Under the pieces are notes generated by a model, which did no database searches, was not told the DNA's origin, and saw only the letters and a list, made by a program, of their open reading frames with translations. Below, piece by piece: positions 1 to 9,567 of a stretch of DNA of 64,000 nucleotides. The DNA comes from Pyrenophora tritici-repentis (lineage: Eukaryota; Ascomycota; Dothideomycetes; Pleosporales; Pleosporaceae). Position 1 is the stretch's first letter; the number at the start of each line of letters is the position of its first letter. The translations under genes and the position numbers were made by a program. Where the stretch lies: contig NC_089393.1 of the NCBI RefSeq assembly GCF_003171515.1, forward strand, positions 372,001-436,000, written 5' to 3'.

Positions 1-632
1 CCGGATGGATGAAGGATTCCTTCAACTAACGTGGCAGCGTGTCCACCGATGTGTTGAGCGCCGATGTACCGCGGCTTGGAAGTACTGGGAAGTACATACT
101 GTACGTGTCTATCGATAGTCGACGTGACGTATTTGTCCATGGAAGCTGGTTCCGGTGCAGCGGCACACAGCCCTGCGCACATACATCATCGCTCATGTAT
201 GTTTTGCGCAGCTTTGTTTTAATGACATGACGTTTTGGCTCTCCATGTGCCCGGACTACCGAGCTTATTGGAGCAAGTTCTCCAGATGGGATTTGCTTTT
301 GCTCGCAAAACCCAGACAACCGCAAAGCAAAGCTTGCGAACAGACATTTTTCTTACCTTGCAGCAATTGGTCGATTATTGGTGGATACCCACAGCTCAAC
401 GGCGTGAAAAAGATGCAAGCGTAGACTAAAGCTGCGAACCTGTGCTCGGCAGACAGCGGCCCCTCATTGACAACCACTTCAAATTCAAAATCTACCCAAT
501 CGTAGCGTCCCGGACCTCATATCCATAGCACAGTGCGCAATCGATGTCTTCAAAGCGTCGTAATCGCCGATATTCGCGGGGTAGACTGACGAGCTGTTCG
601 GTACGCGTTCGCATCAATGAAATCTCCTCACA
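1..632. other. Intergenic, nothing recognised
   Basis: This is the 3' flank of the kinase/phosphatase gene that starts the window. Only short, overlapping, low-quality open frames occur on both strands, and no splice-consistent exon, RNA gene or repeat was recognised. Confidence 0.5.
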
Positions 633-2566
633 TCAAATCCAATACTTGCTCCATAGTCTTCTATACTCAACCGAGCCCTCGAGCTGCTCACCTGGGTTAG
701 CCATCTTACGTTATAATTCCATTATGTGCCAGAGACCCATATTATGCGCTTACAAGTCCACTCGTCGGTAGTTGGGGTTCGGATTACACGTACCTCAAAG
801 TCAGCCGTGATGATGTCTGCAAAGCCCTCGGCGGATTTAGGTTCACGGTATCTCGAAGCGAAGCCACTGAATGCAATATGTGGCAAGATAGTGCGAGATT
901 CCCGGTTCGACTGTGGAAATTAACGTCAGCATGGGAGCTTCTCCGTATGGTAATAATTGGGTTTGAAGCAGCCCGACGTTCCGTGCATTCAACTGCCCTA
1001 TCGGGCCAATAGTGTAACCGTCTAGATTCTGAGCAATCGCCAAGCAGCGGCTGCCGCACGGTATCTAAACTCTTTACTTGGCGCAGCAAACTTACTTCGG
1101 GCCCGATGTTCAACGCACGAAATGCATCATTATGCTCGCACAGCTTAGGTGGCGCAGTAAAGAGCACGCACCGTATCGGTACGTTCAGCTTCTGCGCTAA
1201 TGTAATCCACACGGCTCGTGTATCTGGATCGGCATTTGTATTGTCTTGGTCCGTCAGCCTTGTATGCGGACTTGATTGGGGTCCCGAATATACATACCGA
1301 TGACTGCACTGGTACCCTCTTGTAGGAATGCAGTAGCTGCTTTTACGCACTTTTCGCGCTGTCTCAATGTGTTACTCAAAGTATTCGGAAGTCGCACAAC
1401 ACGTGCGGAGGGCTGTGTCAGCAACTTACAGTTTTCAGAGTGTCCTGATTCACGCGGGCGTAGCCAAATGGCTGCAGATGTTTCCAGTAGAAGGATGATT
1501 TCCCTGCACCTGGACAGCCACAGAACAGGACGATCTCGGGGGTTGCCGGTTTCGTGAAGACTAAAACTAAAGTTAGTCTGATGTGGTTGAGCAACGTCTG
1601 CGTGGTCATATTATTGAACGTACTTGCAGATTTTGGCTGTTCAGCACGCTCTTCCATGTAAGCGGTTGGCTCAAACGCTCTTACGAATGACCTGGGCTCC
1701 TCATGGCGGAAATACTCCTCTGGCGTATGGAAGGGTATGCCGACATTAGCTGCAAAGTCTCTAGTTAAACTTAGCATATCCCATACTCTGCAATACGTGA
1801 ATCGGGACCGCCACTAACCTGTCACTACACGAGTGATCCTTTGCAGCACTGCCAGCCACCACTGCTTCGCGCCCACCGGCATCCCCAACAAATACCGAGT
1901 TTTCTAGGTCGACCGCGTCTGCATGCTCAACATCATAGTCTTCCAATAACTCTTGCCACATTCCCGTTCTGGGTTTTCTATACTGGTCTCGGCTTGTTGC
2001 CGCATATATCGATATTGGAAGGTCGAGCTGAGTGAGAACGGCGGTAACCTTGGTCTTGAAGTCCGCTAGCCGCTTCTGATCAGACTTGACAGTCTTTGGG
2101 TCGGGTTTTAGACTGATGCCGCCTTGGTTGCTAATGATAGCAATTAGGAAGCCGTCGTTATGAAGCTCCTTCAGCCGTCCTGGAACGCTACTGTCCCACC
2201 ACTTCCAATCACTCGCATCGCGGCTGAACGTCCTTCCAGAAGCCGATGTGATCAGCGTTGAGTCGAAGTCGAAAGCCGCTATACGTCGACGCTTCGTTGC
2301 TGATTGCGCTGCTGCTGTGCCAAAGCGCCCGACTAGCAGACTGTCCTTTACAACTCGCCAGACCATCTTCTCGGGCTCTTTTTTGGACACGGGTGTAAAG
2401 AAGTTGGCAACTGCTTTGTCTTGTTTACGTTAGCATAACATGGCTAGCATGTGTGTCTAGCGGACGGACTTGTTGTGGTTGACTGCTGTCGCCGCTTCGA
2501 AGGAGGTGGTGAAACGTCTTTGCCGCTAGAGCTCGGTCTTTTGCTTAAACCAGGTCGAGAAGACAT
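633..2566 (-). CDS. pnk1: Bifunctional polynucleotide 3'-phosphatase/5'-kinase (PNKP/Pnk1 type), eight exons
   Basis: DNA end-cleaning enzyme for single-strand break and base-excision repair: it removes 3'-phosphates and phosphorylates 5'-hydroxyl ends. Read by eye as join(633..686, 794..910, 1096..1244, 1298..1358, 1430..1560, 1624..1760, 1819..2419, 2470..2566), reverse strand, giving 448 aa in one consistent frame. The N-terminus is basic and serine-rich, followed by a FFTPVSKKEPEKMVWRVV block. The HAD phosphatase motif FDFDSTLI has its Asp pair at about residues 83 and 85, and DAGGRE lies further on. The kinase P-loop GCPGAGKS is at about 293-300. The C-terminus (AFSGFASRYREP, then EGFADI, ending WSKYWI) matches the family ending. 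Introns begin gtaagt, gtacgt, gtatgt, gttagt or gtccgt. The first exon (short, gtccgt donor) and the exon-5 acceptor at about 1359 are the least certain joins. Both catalytic domains look intact. Confidence 0.9.
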
Positions 2567-3055
2567 TTTAAGAGCTGTAATATTAGCAAGAGCGGTGCAT
2601 GCCGGTAGTGAGTAGTCGTGAAACGATCGTGTTGACAGGCCAGCTTTAGTGAGATGGGCGAAGTTGCTCGCTTGCGCCTTCCGTTCCAACACGAGACGCG
2701 AAGTCGCGCGAGCACGTGCACGTGCATGACCAGAACTTCACATTCACGACGGATAAGGCAGTCGTCACGCGCAACATGTCATTGGTCTTGGAAGCTGCTA
2801 TCTGTTTCATACGAAATTCAAACAAGGGATCCAGGCCTTGTGCGCGGCTATCTCACAATCCGTCGGTCCGCCGATCAGCGCAGTACAGGTACATTGACCC
2901 GACACGTATCTGCTGTTGGTCTTAGATGATGGGACTGTATTTGTTATCGTCACGAGCTGTTGAGCCTCGAGCCTTCCTTCTTCTGCCACTTGTTCACCAT
3001 GTTACTTTCCGTCGTCTGTTATCAGCATGACTTCCTGAGGATTCTCGAAGAAGGC
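2567..3055. other. Intergenic; upstream region of the kinase/phosphatase gene
   Basis: This separates two genes read in the same (minus) direction, so it should hold the 3' end of the Med18 transcript and the promoter of the polynucleotide kinase gene. The tandem E-boxes listed separately lie here. No coding signal was seen. Confidence 0.5.
2713..2724. promoter_or_regulatory. Two abutting CACGTG E-boxes
   Basis: CACGTG occurs twice back to back (2713-2718 and 2719-2724), about 150 bp upstream of the polynucleotide kinase start codon. CACGTG is the palindromic site of many fungal bHLH factors. Whether it acts here is inference. Confidence 0.3.
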
Positions 3056-3935
3056 TCAACGCGGTCGTACTTGTGTAGGAGCAATCTGAGGGGGTTTGTA
3101 CTTGACACGAGTATCTAGGGCAAGACGGTCCGGCAAAGACAAGTTCACGCAGCCCTTCATCTGCGTCTGGAATCTCTTAAGCTCATTCACACCCGCCTCC
3201 AGCACGGCTGCATCATTGAAATCTTCGATCCGGACTGTAGCATCCAGCACGTATGCGCCACTGGGGTCGAGGAGCTTGAGCCCCGTCCAGATTGGAAGAG
3301 TGGTCTTGGGTGCAGTCTGGACGTTGCGCAATTCTGGCTCGTGCAGAATGCGCCAAAGAGATATGATGACGTTGCCGTGTATGAGACGGTATCCCTCAAT
3401 GTAATACTCTTTAATGAACCTGCGAGGTGGTTAGATGGTGCTAACACAATGCTGAGAGACATTCGAACTTGTTTGGCCCCGAGGCGATGATAAAAGCATG
3501 TGGATCGCCGGACAGCAAGTCGGTTGTGTGGGTGAAGCGGATCGACACGCCTCTATCACCTGTATCTGGTATGTCATTGAAGACAAACGACCATACAGGC
3601 TCCTCTCCGTCTTTTACGTCTGCAGACAGTGTCTTACCGCTCTCTTGCGGCAGGGTACCCTCGACGCTGAAGTCATCTTCGGACAGCTTCTGGACCAGCT
3701 TGGTGTAATACAGAGTCACAGGCGCGGCCTGCTTGGCCTGCTTTTGGGCGACCGTCTGGGTGCCGCCACGACGGCCGAGATTGGAGCCCGGCTCCTCAGG
3801 TTCACGGAGAGGCTTGTAGACGATGCAGCGCTCGTGAATGCGCTGGGGCTGCATGGCAGCAACCCCCGCGAGAATGCTCAGAACCTGCTCATAGCGGGCA
3901 AAAGTAACCTGGCCGTGGAGTTTCAACTCGTGCAT
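3056..3935 (-). CDS. med18: Mediator complex subunit 18 (Med18/Srb5)
   Basis: Subunit of the Mediator head module, which links transcription factors to RNA polymerase II in the nucleus. Two exons, 3469..3935 and 3056..3419, joined across a 49-bp intron (donor gttcga, acceptor cgcag) give 276 aa. The start is fixed by the family's N-terminus MHELKLHGQV, followed by a conserved region around AGVAAMQPQRIHERCIVYKP. The splice restores KFIKEYYIEGYRLIHGNV, the usual Med18 strand-helix block. The middle is a diverged linker rich in Gln, Lys and Gly. Length fits filamentous-fungal Med18. It diverges from the Kgd4 gene, sharing a promoter region of about 680 bp. Confidence 0.85.
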
Positions 3936-4616
3936 GGTGTCAAGGTCGGAGCCGCACCGGAGTAGCAGCGAATATCGATATCCAATTCCCGCTGGTCAGA
4001 GTGCGGAGAGGGCCGTGGGGTCGATAAGGCGGGCGGGCGTGTGCAGCGTTTCGATTGGTGGGGAGGGATGCACTTGCAGAGTTTAGAAAAGAGTGCCGCG
4101 GCCTGGACGGCGCGCGTGCAGGAGCTAGGCGCTATGGCCCGGAGAGGTGGAAGCAGGAAGAACGACTTCAACAGTTGTGGTTGCGCATGGCCACCCACGT
4201 CCGTCTCGATCCGCCACTTTGCGCTGAAGCGGGGTTGACATGGCAAGGAATGCATGCGATTCTCGCTGCTCATTCGAGCATGGCCAGATGTCACTGCGTA
4301 CCCGCGGGAGCATCGCGTGCTTTTCGTCTGACAGGTCGCATGTTGAGCGGCTTCGGCCTTAGCGTTCCTTCTGCAAAAGTGGAATTGATAATATTTATGG
4401 TCCATCATCACGGCTCCCCTCCACCAACCTTGAAACCTTCTTACCTTGCCTCTTGCCCTTTCCTCAACAACCAAACAACACAACTCAATACCACTATATT
4501 GACCCGTCTGCCACCTGTTTCCTGACTTTCTTCACTCCTCTGCATCAATTCTTTCGACACGGCGCATACGACTGCCAATCTCTCTCTCAGCACAACAACC
4601 TTCTCACTACCTCACA
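3936..4616. other. Divergent promoter region between med18 and kgd4
   Basis: Both flanking start codons point outward, so this 681-bp stretch should hold both promoters. A pyrimidine-rich tract with many CAACA/ACAAC words from about 4440 to 4616 directly precedes the Kgd4 ATG, as is common for fungal 5' leaders. A 186-codon reverse open frame here has arbitrary composition and is taken as a shadow. Confidence 0.5.
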
Positions 4617-5035
4617 ATGTTCGCTACCAAGGCTCTCGCTCGCCAGCCCATGATCCGCTTCCTCGGAAAGCGCGTCACTCCTCAGAGTACGTTAACGTTG
4701 TACTGCAGAGTGACCTTGGCTACAAAAATTAACACAGCGTCGCAGACATTGACCATACCCCGCACGTGCACCCAGCCTCCCCCACCAACGAGCTTCCTTC
4801 ATCTTTCAAGGCCTACCGCAAGAAGGCACAGCAGCACGGCCCGCTCAACCACATCCCCAGCGTTTTTGTTGGTGGCCACATCGGCGGTTCAGCTGGTAGG
4901 AACCTCGGACCCGTCGAGGCCGGAAAAGGTCTTTACTTTGACCGCTCCGAGCTGCCCCAACGCTTCCAGCCCGCATCTTTGACACTGGCCGAGATGGAGC
5001 TACTCGAGTCCGGTGGCGCCAGCCAGTTTGCGTAG
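4617..5035 (+). CDS. kgd4: 2-oxoglutarate dehydrogenase subunit 4 (Kgd4/Ymr31, MRPS36 family)
   Basis: Small mitochondrial adaptor that tethers the E3 lipoamide dehydrogenase to the 2-oxoglutarate dehydrogenase core in the TCA cycle. It was long annotated as mitoribosomal protein YMR-31. join(4617..4686, 4746..5035) gives 119 aa, with a 59-bp intron (gtacgt...gtcgcag). The N-terminus MFATKALARQPMIRFLGKR is basic, lacks acidic residues and fits a mitochondrial presequence and the family start. The splice creates NIDHTPHVHPASPTNELP, the HTPHxHP motif typical of the family. It is followed by FKAYRKKAQQHGPL and a Gly-rich middle, and ends in LTLAEMELLESGGAS. Length is normal for the family. Confidence 0.88.
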
Positions 5036-5425
5036 ACACGAAAAATAAGCGGAATCGGAGTTACTTAAGATAACGCGCGGATGTCATCGGATCAAGCCGC
5101 GGTACACATGAAGACATGCGCTCACGCGCACGAGAACGGGCGAGAACTTACCATGACTTGCTCATGATGCCTCGGCACAACTTCAACAAACGGTCTGGCG
5201 AGAGTGAGAGAGACCGGGCTACTCTCGTTTTATATACCCACCTAGACAGTTATCCGGGATGCGAGGATGGATTACTGGGAGGAAAGCTTCTTCGGCTAGG
5301 ACAGCGCGAGGAGCACGGCATGGTGTTTACTGGTTACTGCATACATTGTTCAACACAGAATTAATATACAATTGATACCACCTGCTTGACATGGTCGTGA
5401 TGTACAGCTGCCAACTCATAGTATC
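5036..5425. other. Intergenic between kgd4 and MITE copy 1
   Basis: This is the 3' flank of kgd4. No coding or RNA signal was seen. Confidence 0.45.
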
Positions 5426-5533
5426 CACTCGGGCGCCATAATACTTGACATACTTGTGTACAAGCTGCAAGGGCTACTGTATTCGCCTATTATGTGCTTA
5501 CCAACACTGTCAAGTATTTTATGACACCAGGTG
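5426..5533. mobile_element. MITE, copy 1 of a two-copy family
   Basis: A 108-bp sequence without coding capacity, with terminal inverted repeats. The right end reads (reverse strand) CACCTGGTGTCATAAAATAC, then TTGACAGTGT. The left end reads CACTCGGGCGCCATAATAC, then TTGACATACTTGTG. It matches a second copy at 24138-24249 at both ends and in the internal GTGCTTACC-ACACTGTCAAGTATT block. The five bases GTATC occur directly outside both ends, a candidate target-site duplication. The left terminus is more diverged than the right. It sits about 390 bp downstream of kgd4. Confidence 0.75.
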
Positions 5534-6316
5534 GTATCACCCAAGTCGTGCCTACTAGCAATTCAATAGTCCCCCGCACACGTCACTTGGCTAAGTATTG
5601 CGCAATGCGCACAACAAGCAACATCACGCGATGACATGTGCACGGTACTCGCCCATGCGTTGGCGGCATCCAACGACACCACCCGGACACCTTTCGGACA
5701 TATATCGGAGTAAAAGCCCCCACACAGCCTCGGCTTATCCCAACTCAGAAACGCCGCGCCCCCAAAACTTCGACTTTCCCACTTTGGCAATATCCCGCCC
5801 TACCTACAGTAGCTACACGCTTGCATGTGAAAATTCTCAGTCAACAAAAGAGCAACAAAAAAGCAATGTTTAACTTTCCCTTCTGCCCCCATGGTAGTTG
5901 CGAAACAAAGCCCATGAGAGCGTTTTTTGTTGTTGTTGTTGTGCATGATGGATCCACCGGATGAATGTCGCTGGCTGCAGGCAAAATGCCCTTATCCCGA
6001 GTGATACGGCTTTCGCCGTGTGTTGGTTGCTAGGTATACTTGCCGCGTTTGGTAGGTTGGGTGCTGTGGTGTTGAATGTAGTGTCTTCCGGTGGTTAAAA
6101 GAATGCTGTGAGTTTTGAGTCAGTGTGTTTGTTTCGTCGTGGTGATATGTGAAGGTTTGTAAAATAAGGTTTTGGATGTCATGGCGTGGCGTGGTTTGTG
6201 TTGGGGAGTTGAGTTTAAGTTGATTTTATCTTCATGGGTATCTATATGTTGGTACGAGTTTACTCTTTGCTGAGCTGCATGCAGCTGTCGCGTGGTGATA
6301 TCAAACACCTCTGTTT
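5534..6316. other. Intergenic, nothing coding seen
   Basis: Contains a short GTT run near 5926-5942 and T/G-rich sequence from about 6010 to 6310, probably the 3' flank of the TUDOR-domain gene. No gene was recognised. Confidence 0.45.
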
Positions 6317-6738
6317 CTAAACCTTGTCAGTGACATCCAAGGTGCCTGGATTGTGTGCCACGTCCTTGCCCTTTTGGTCTGTGAAGAGGACCTATGCGAC
6401 TTCGTCAATTTGATACCGTCTCATGGCATGTCTTGACGTACCTTGTGACTATCTTTTCGACCTGGATTGGTATGAGATCAGCGTCTGTGTCGTACTCTGC
6501 CTGCGACAGACATATCAAGCAATATTATTGAGACTCAGGAGAGGAATGGCAAACGCGATCAGAGACGTACATCACCCTCATGTCGTCCACCTCGGATCTT
6601 AGTATATACGTGGTCACCCTCTTGGATAGTCTCGCCGTTCTTGGACATGATGTCGTCGCCGGTGTTGCCATCTTGGGACTTGATAGCAGGGGTGTGCGAT
6701 TCGATCTCTTCTAGGGAATGGGAAAGTCGGTTTGCCAT
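6317..6738 (-). CDS. Small hypervirulence-associated TUDOR-domain protein (HVA1/DUF2945 type)
   Basis: Predicted 88-aa protein from three exons: 6571..6738, 6438..6461 and 6317..6391, reverse strand. The N-terminus is MANRLSHSLEEIESHTPAIK. The recognisable core is GDHVYTKIRGGRHEGD, then VEKIV, then VLFTDQKGKDVAHNPGTLDV, which follows the family pattern (basic GGRHEG turn, DQxGxxVAHNPxTL end). The middle exon is only 24 nt if the second donor is gtcaag; a donor at the nearby gtcaca would shorten it. The family is widespread in fungi and bacteria. Its name comes from a Cryptococcus gene and the biochemical role is not settled. The gene is too fragmented for simple open-frame detection, so splice choices are tentative while the family call is firm. 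Confidence 0.72.
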
Positions 6739-8595
6739 CTTTTGTTATTTTCTTGTAGATAGCTAGTTTAAAGAATGGTAAGTGCTGTTTGCACGATATG
6801 GCTCAACACCATCTCGGAGTATTGGTGATGGGGGTAGTGATCACGATGATGTCATCGTTACAATACTACAACATCCCCGCGAAAGGACATATGTTGTTGC
6901 GCAACCACAAACATTCCAAGGTTGCCTTACAACACCTCCTGGTCATCAAAACATACTGCACCGTTATGAACCGCCAAGGTAGATAAGAGACTAGATGAAT
7001 CACCGTCATACTAAGATCGCCGCACTCACCTGGGCAACGTGCAGCCCAAAGTTCAACGACAAAGTCCTACGCACAGACATGCGTGCAAACCCGTGCGATC
7101 GAGGAGCCCCCATGTTTCAGACTCCTACCACAAGAACACCCTCACTGAAAACCCAAGACGGTCCAAGACGGTCAACAAGCAAGAACCCCGGTTTTCAAGG
7201 GCGTTCCTCGCTTGAAACACAAAGTACACACAACACAAGGATCGCTGGACTTCGAGTCATGTCATGAACGCGCGCCCATTGCCCAACACTTAACAGACGT
7301 CACAGCAAATTTAAAAAAGCACAGGCGAACGCGTCTCCGCACTAATACATTACAGGCGCAGGCCAAACCTTGGACTCGTTTTCTTTTGTTCCCTTCTTCC
7401 CCAAAATGACAGGCATCTCGAACCCGTTCCATGATGAAACAGACTAGGAACACCCCTTCCTCTTCCACAGGCGCTCTATTTTGAGTTGTGACAGAGGCAA
7501 ACGTTTATTTACGTTCGGGGTCTGTTTTGCAAACGACGATGGGTGTGTTTCCAAGGTTACGAGCTGGGAAAAGAATGAACCAAAGGGTCCAGACTTCTAC
7601 TCGTGACACACAATGACAGCGGGTTAAGGGTCCATTTGCCAATTGAGGGGGCGGAGAGGGCAGAGTAAGAATGGCTGAGACACACACCGCCGTTACATCA
7701 GGGGAACGCGCTCGCGGTTCCGCGCAAAATAGACGTCGTATTTTCGGATGAGCCGGCGCAAATATCGATAGGTCTTGGAGGCTCTGGGCGCGCGACAACG
7801 AAGACGACGACGACGACGCACGGAGGTCCGGCTGTGATCGAGGCGGCGGCCATAGCGAGGTTCTTTTTTGCACAGCCTGCACAGCCACGTGCGCCGGGGG
7901 AACTGCGGAAGGAGATTACCGATTACGGATGGACATGAATCGAGAGTGCATCTGAGCCATTAGGCCGGCGCGGTATAGCCCAGGGATGCTCGGCTCGTGC
8001 TTCGAGTGCGTTGGGCACCAACGTAACTTTGCACCGCAAAAACAAAGAAAGCAAGCGACTCAAAGTAGACGTCATAGAGAACCATGAACGACAAAGCTTT
8101 GGTCGTTACAAAGAGCATGCGACGTCACATTGTGGGAGATTATGATGATCATCATGGAGGAGATTTGATATTTGCAGTGCATAATGTATTTTCTTCAGCT
8201 AACTATCCGTGTCCATTTCCCTGGCACATGGGTATCGCGGTAGGTGAACCCATACACCAACCCTAGGTATCTGTACAATGAAGTGTGAAGTAGAATGGTA
8301 AGACCAAATGCCCGGTGCGTACACGGTAGCATAATGGTCAACGAGTGACAAGAAGAGAAAAGAGAACCAGCCCTCCAGAGCGAGGACCAAATTCCAAAAA
8401 GCAGAGAGCCCACAAACAATGCAACTCTTGAGGGCCGTGTATGTAATGTTTGATGACTCCATTCACCGGTTCCTGCCTGATGCGAAAGAAAACATGTCGT
8501 AACTTGGTCGTGCAAAGCGCTGACCCGGCCTGCGCTAGCTAGATAGGAGAATCTTGGGTATATGTATCATAGCGTTGAGAGGTTGAAGGGAGCGC
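6739..8595. other. Intergenic, nothing recognised
   Basis: About 1.9 kb with no supported gene. It contains a short GAC/ACG run near 7800-7820 and a near repeat of GGTCCAAGACGGTC at about 7161-7175. Short open frames on both strands have arbitrary composition. Confidence 0.45.
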
Positions 8596-9567
8596 TTAGA
8601 GAAGAGTCCATGAAGCCTTGAGGCGGGTGGTCTCCTCGATGCCAAGTGCCTTCCAGGCGCCACGGGAAAGGTCGACGTCGTAGGTTCCCTTGCAGCCGGG
8701 GCAGAGGTCCATGATGGTAGCGACGACAGATCCGCCGTTGTAGTTGACCTTGACCTTCTTTCCGCACCATGGGTTGGTGGCAGCGCCGGTCTGGCTGTTG
8801 TAGGTAGAGCCACCCATCTCGTTCCAGGCACCCTGAGCGATGGCAACAACAACGTCGTCGTCGTAAAGGGCCTCACCGCAAGCACCTGCTGCACCAGTGT
8901 TGTCGTAGACAGTGATGTCGACATCGTTGAACAAGCTGCCGGCAGACATACCGGAGGCATAAGAGTTTGACTGGGCGGGAGCGGAGTAGGCTGGTGCGGG
9001 GGCCTCAGGGCTTGCTTCAGGTGCTGGAGCAGGAGCAGGCGCAGGAGCCGGGGCAGGAGCTGGGGAAGGTGAAGGAGCTGGCGCTGGAGAAGGAGTGTAG
9101 GCAGGAGGGGCAGGAGCCTCGACAGGGCTTGGTGTCGGGGCAGGTGCAGGTGCGGGCTCTGCGGAAGTCTCAGGCGCAGGAGCAGGAGTCGGGGTAGGAG
9201 TGGGAGTGCTGGTGGAAGTGGGAGTCTCGACAACAGGAGTCTCGACAGGAGGAGTGTAGGCCGGAGGAGTGTAGGCCGGGGGAGCAGATGCAGAGGAAAC
9301 GGCCTTGGCTGGAGGAGAGCTGGCTGGCTTAGGCTGTTGGTAGAACTCGCCGGCACCGGTGGTGGTGGTGGTGGTGGCAGCGGCCGAAGAGGTGGATGCA
9401 GCAGGGCTGGCAGACGTAGAAGTTGGCACATCGCCGTAGACTGTAGTATAGACAATAACAGTCTCTACGACGGTCTCGTACTTGTAGACGAGGGCGCGTC
9501 TGTCGAAAGGTGCGGCAACGGCTACAGAGCCGAAGAGGAGGGAAGCGATAACGGCGGAAGTCTTCAT
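8596..9567 (-). CDS. Secreted protein with Pro/Ala/Thr-rich stalk and C-terminal RlpA-like double-psi beta-barrel
   Basis: A 323-aa intronless gene. Residues 1-18 (MKTSAVIASLLFGSVAVA) are a signal peptide. A short block rich in Val, Tyr and Thr follows (YETVVETVIVYTTVYGD), then about 160 residues of low-complexity Pro/Ala/Ser/Thr sequence with AYTPP and PAP repeats. The last roughly 110 residues form a double-psi beta-barrel of the RlpA/expansin/barwin type: DITVYDN, ACGEALYDDD, CGKKVKVNYNGG, DLCPGC, VDLSRGAWKALG. Four Cys residues, as in secreted barrels, are present. Such fungal proteins are wall-associated or secreted and expansin-like. Lytic activity is not established and cannot be told from sequence. 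The repetitive stalk is prone to length change. A role in host interaction is only a possibility. Confidence 0.85.
   Translation of the reverse strand: MKTSAVIASLLFGSVAVAAPFDRRALVYKYETVVETVIVYTTVYGDVPTSTSASPAASTSSAAATTTTTTGAGEFYQQPKPASSPPAKAVSSASAPPAYTPPAYTPPVETPVVETPTSTSTPTPTPTPAPAPETSAEPAPAPAPTPSPVEAPAPPAYTPSPAPAPSPSPAPAPAPAPAPAPAPEASPEAPAPAYSAPAQSNSYASGMSAGSLFNDVDITVYDNTGAAGACGEALYDDDVVVAIAQGAWNEMGGSTYNSQTGAATNPWCGKKVKVNYNGGSVVATIMDLCPGCKGTYDVDLSRGAWKALGIEETTRLKASWTLL

Noticed and set aside
3923..4483. 186-codon minus-strand open frame between med18 and kgd4
   Set aside because: It overlaps the med18 start and the shared promoter, has arbitrary Cys/Arg/Ser-rich composition and no domain.
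8535..9455. 306-codon Leu/Pro-rich frame overlapping the double-psi beta-barrel gene
   Set aside because: It is the alternative frame of the GC-rich repetitive stalk; the other frame has a signal peptide and a known fold.
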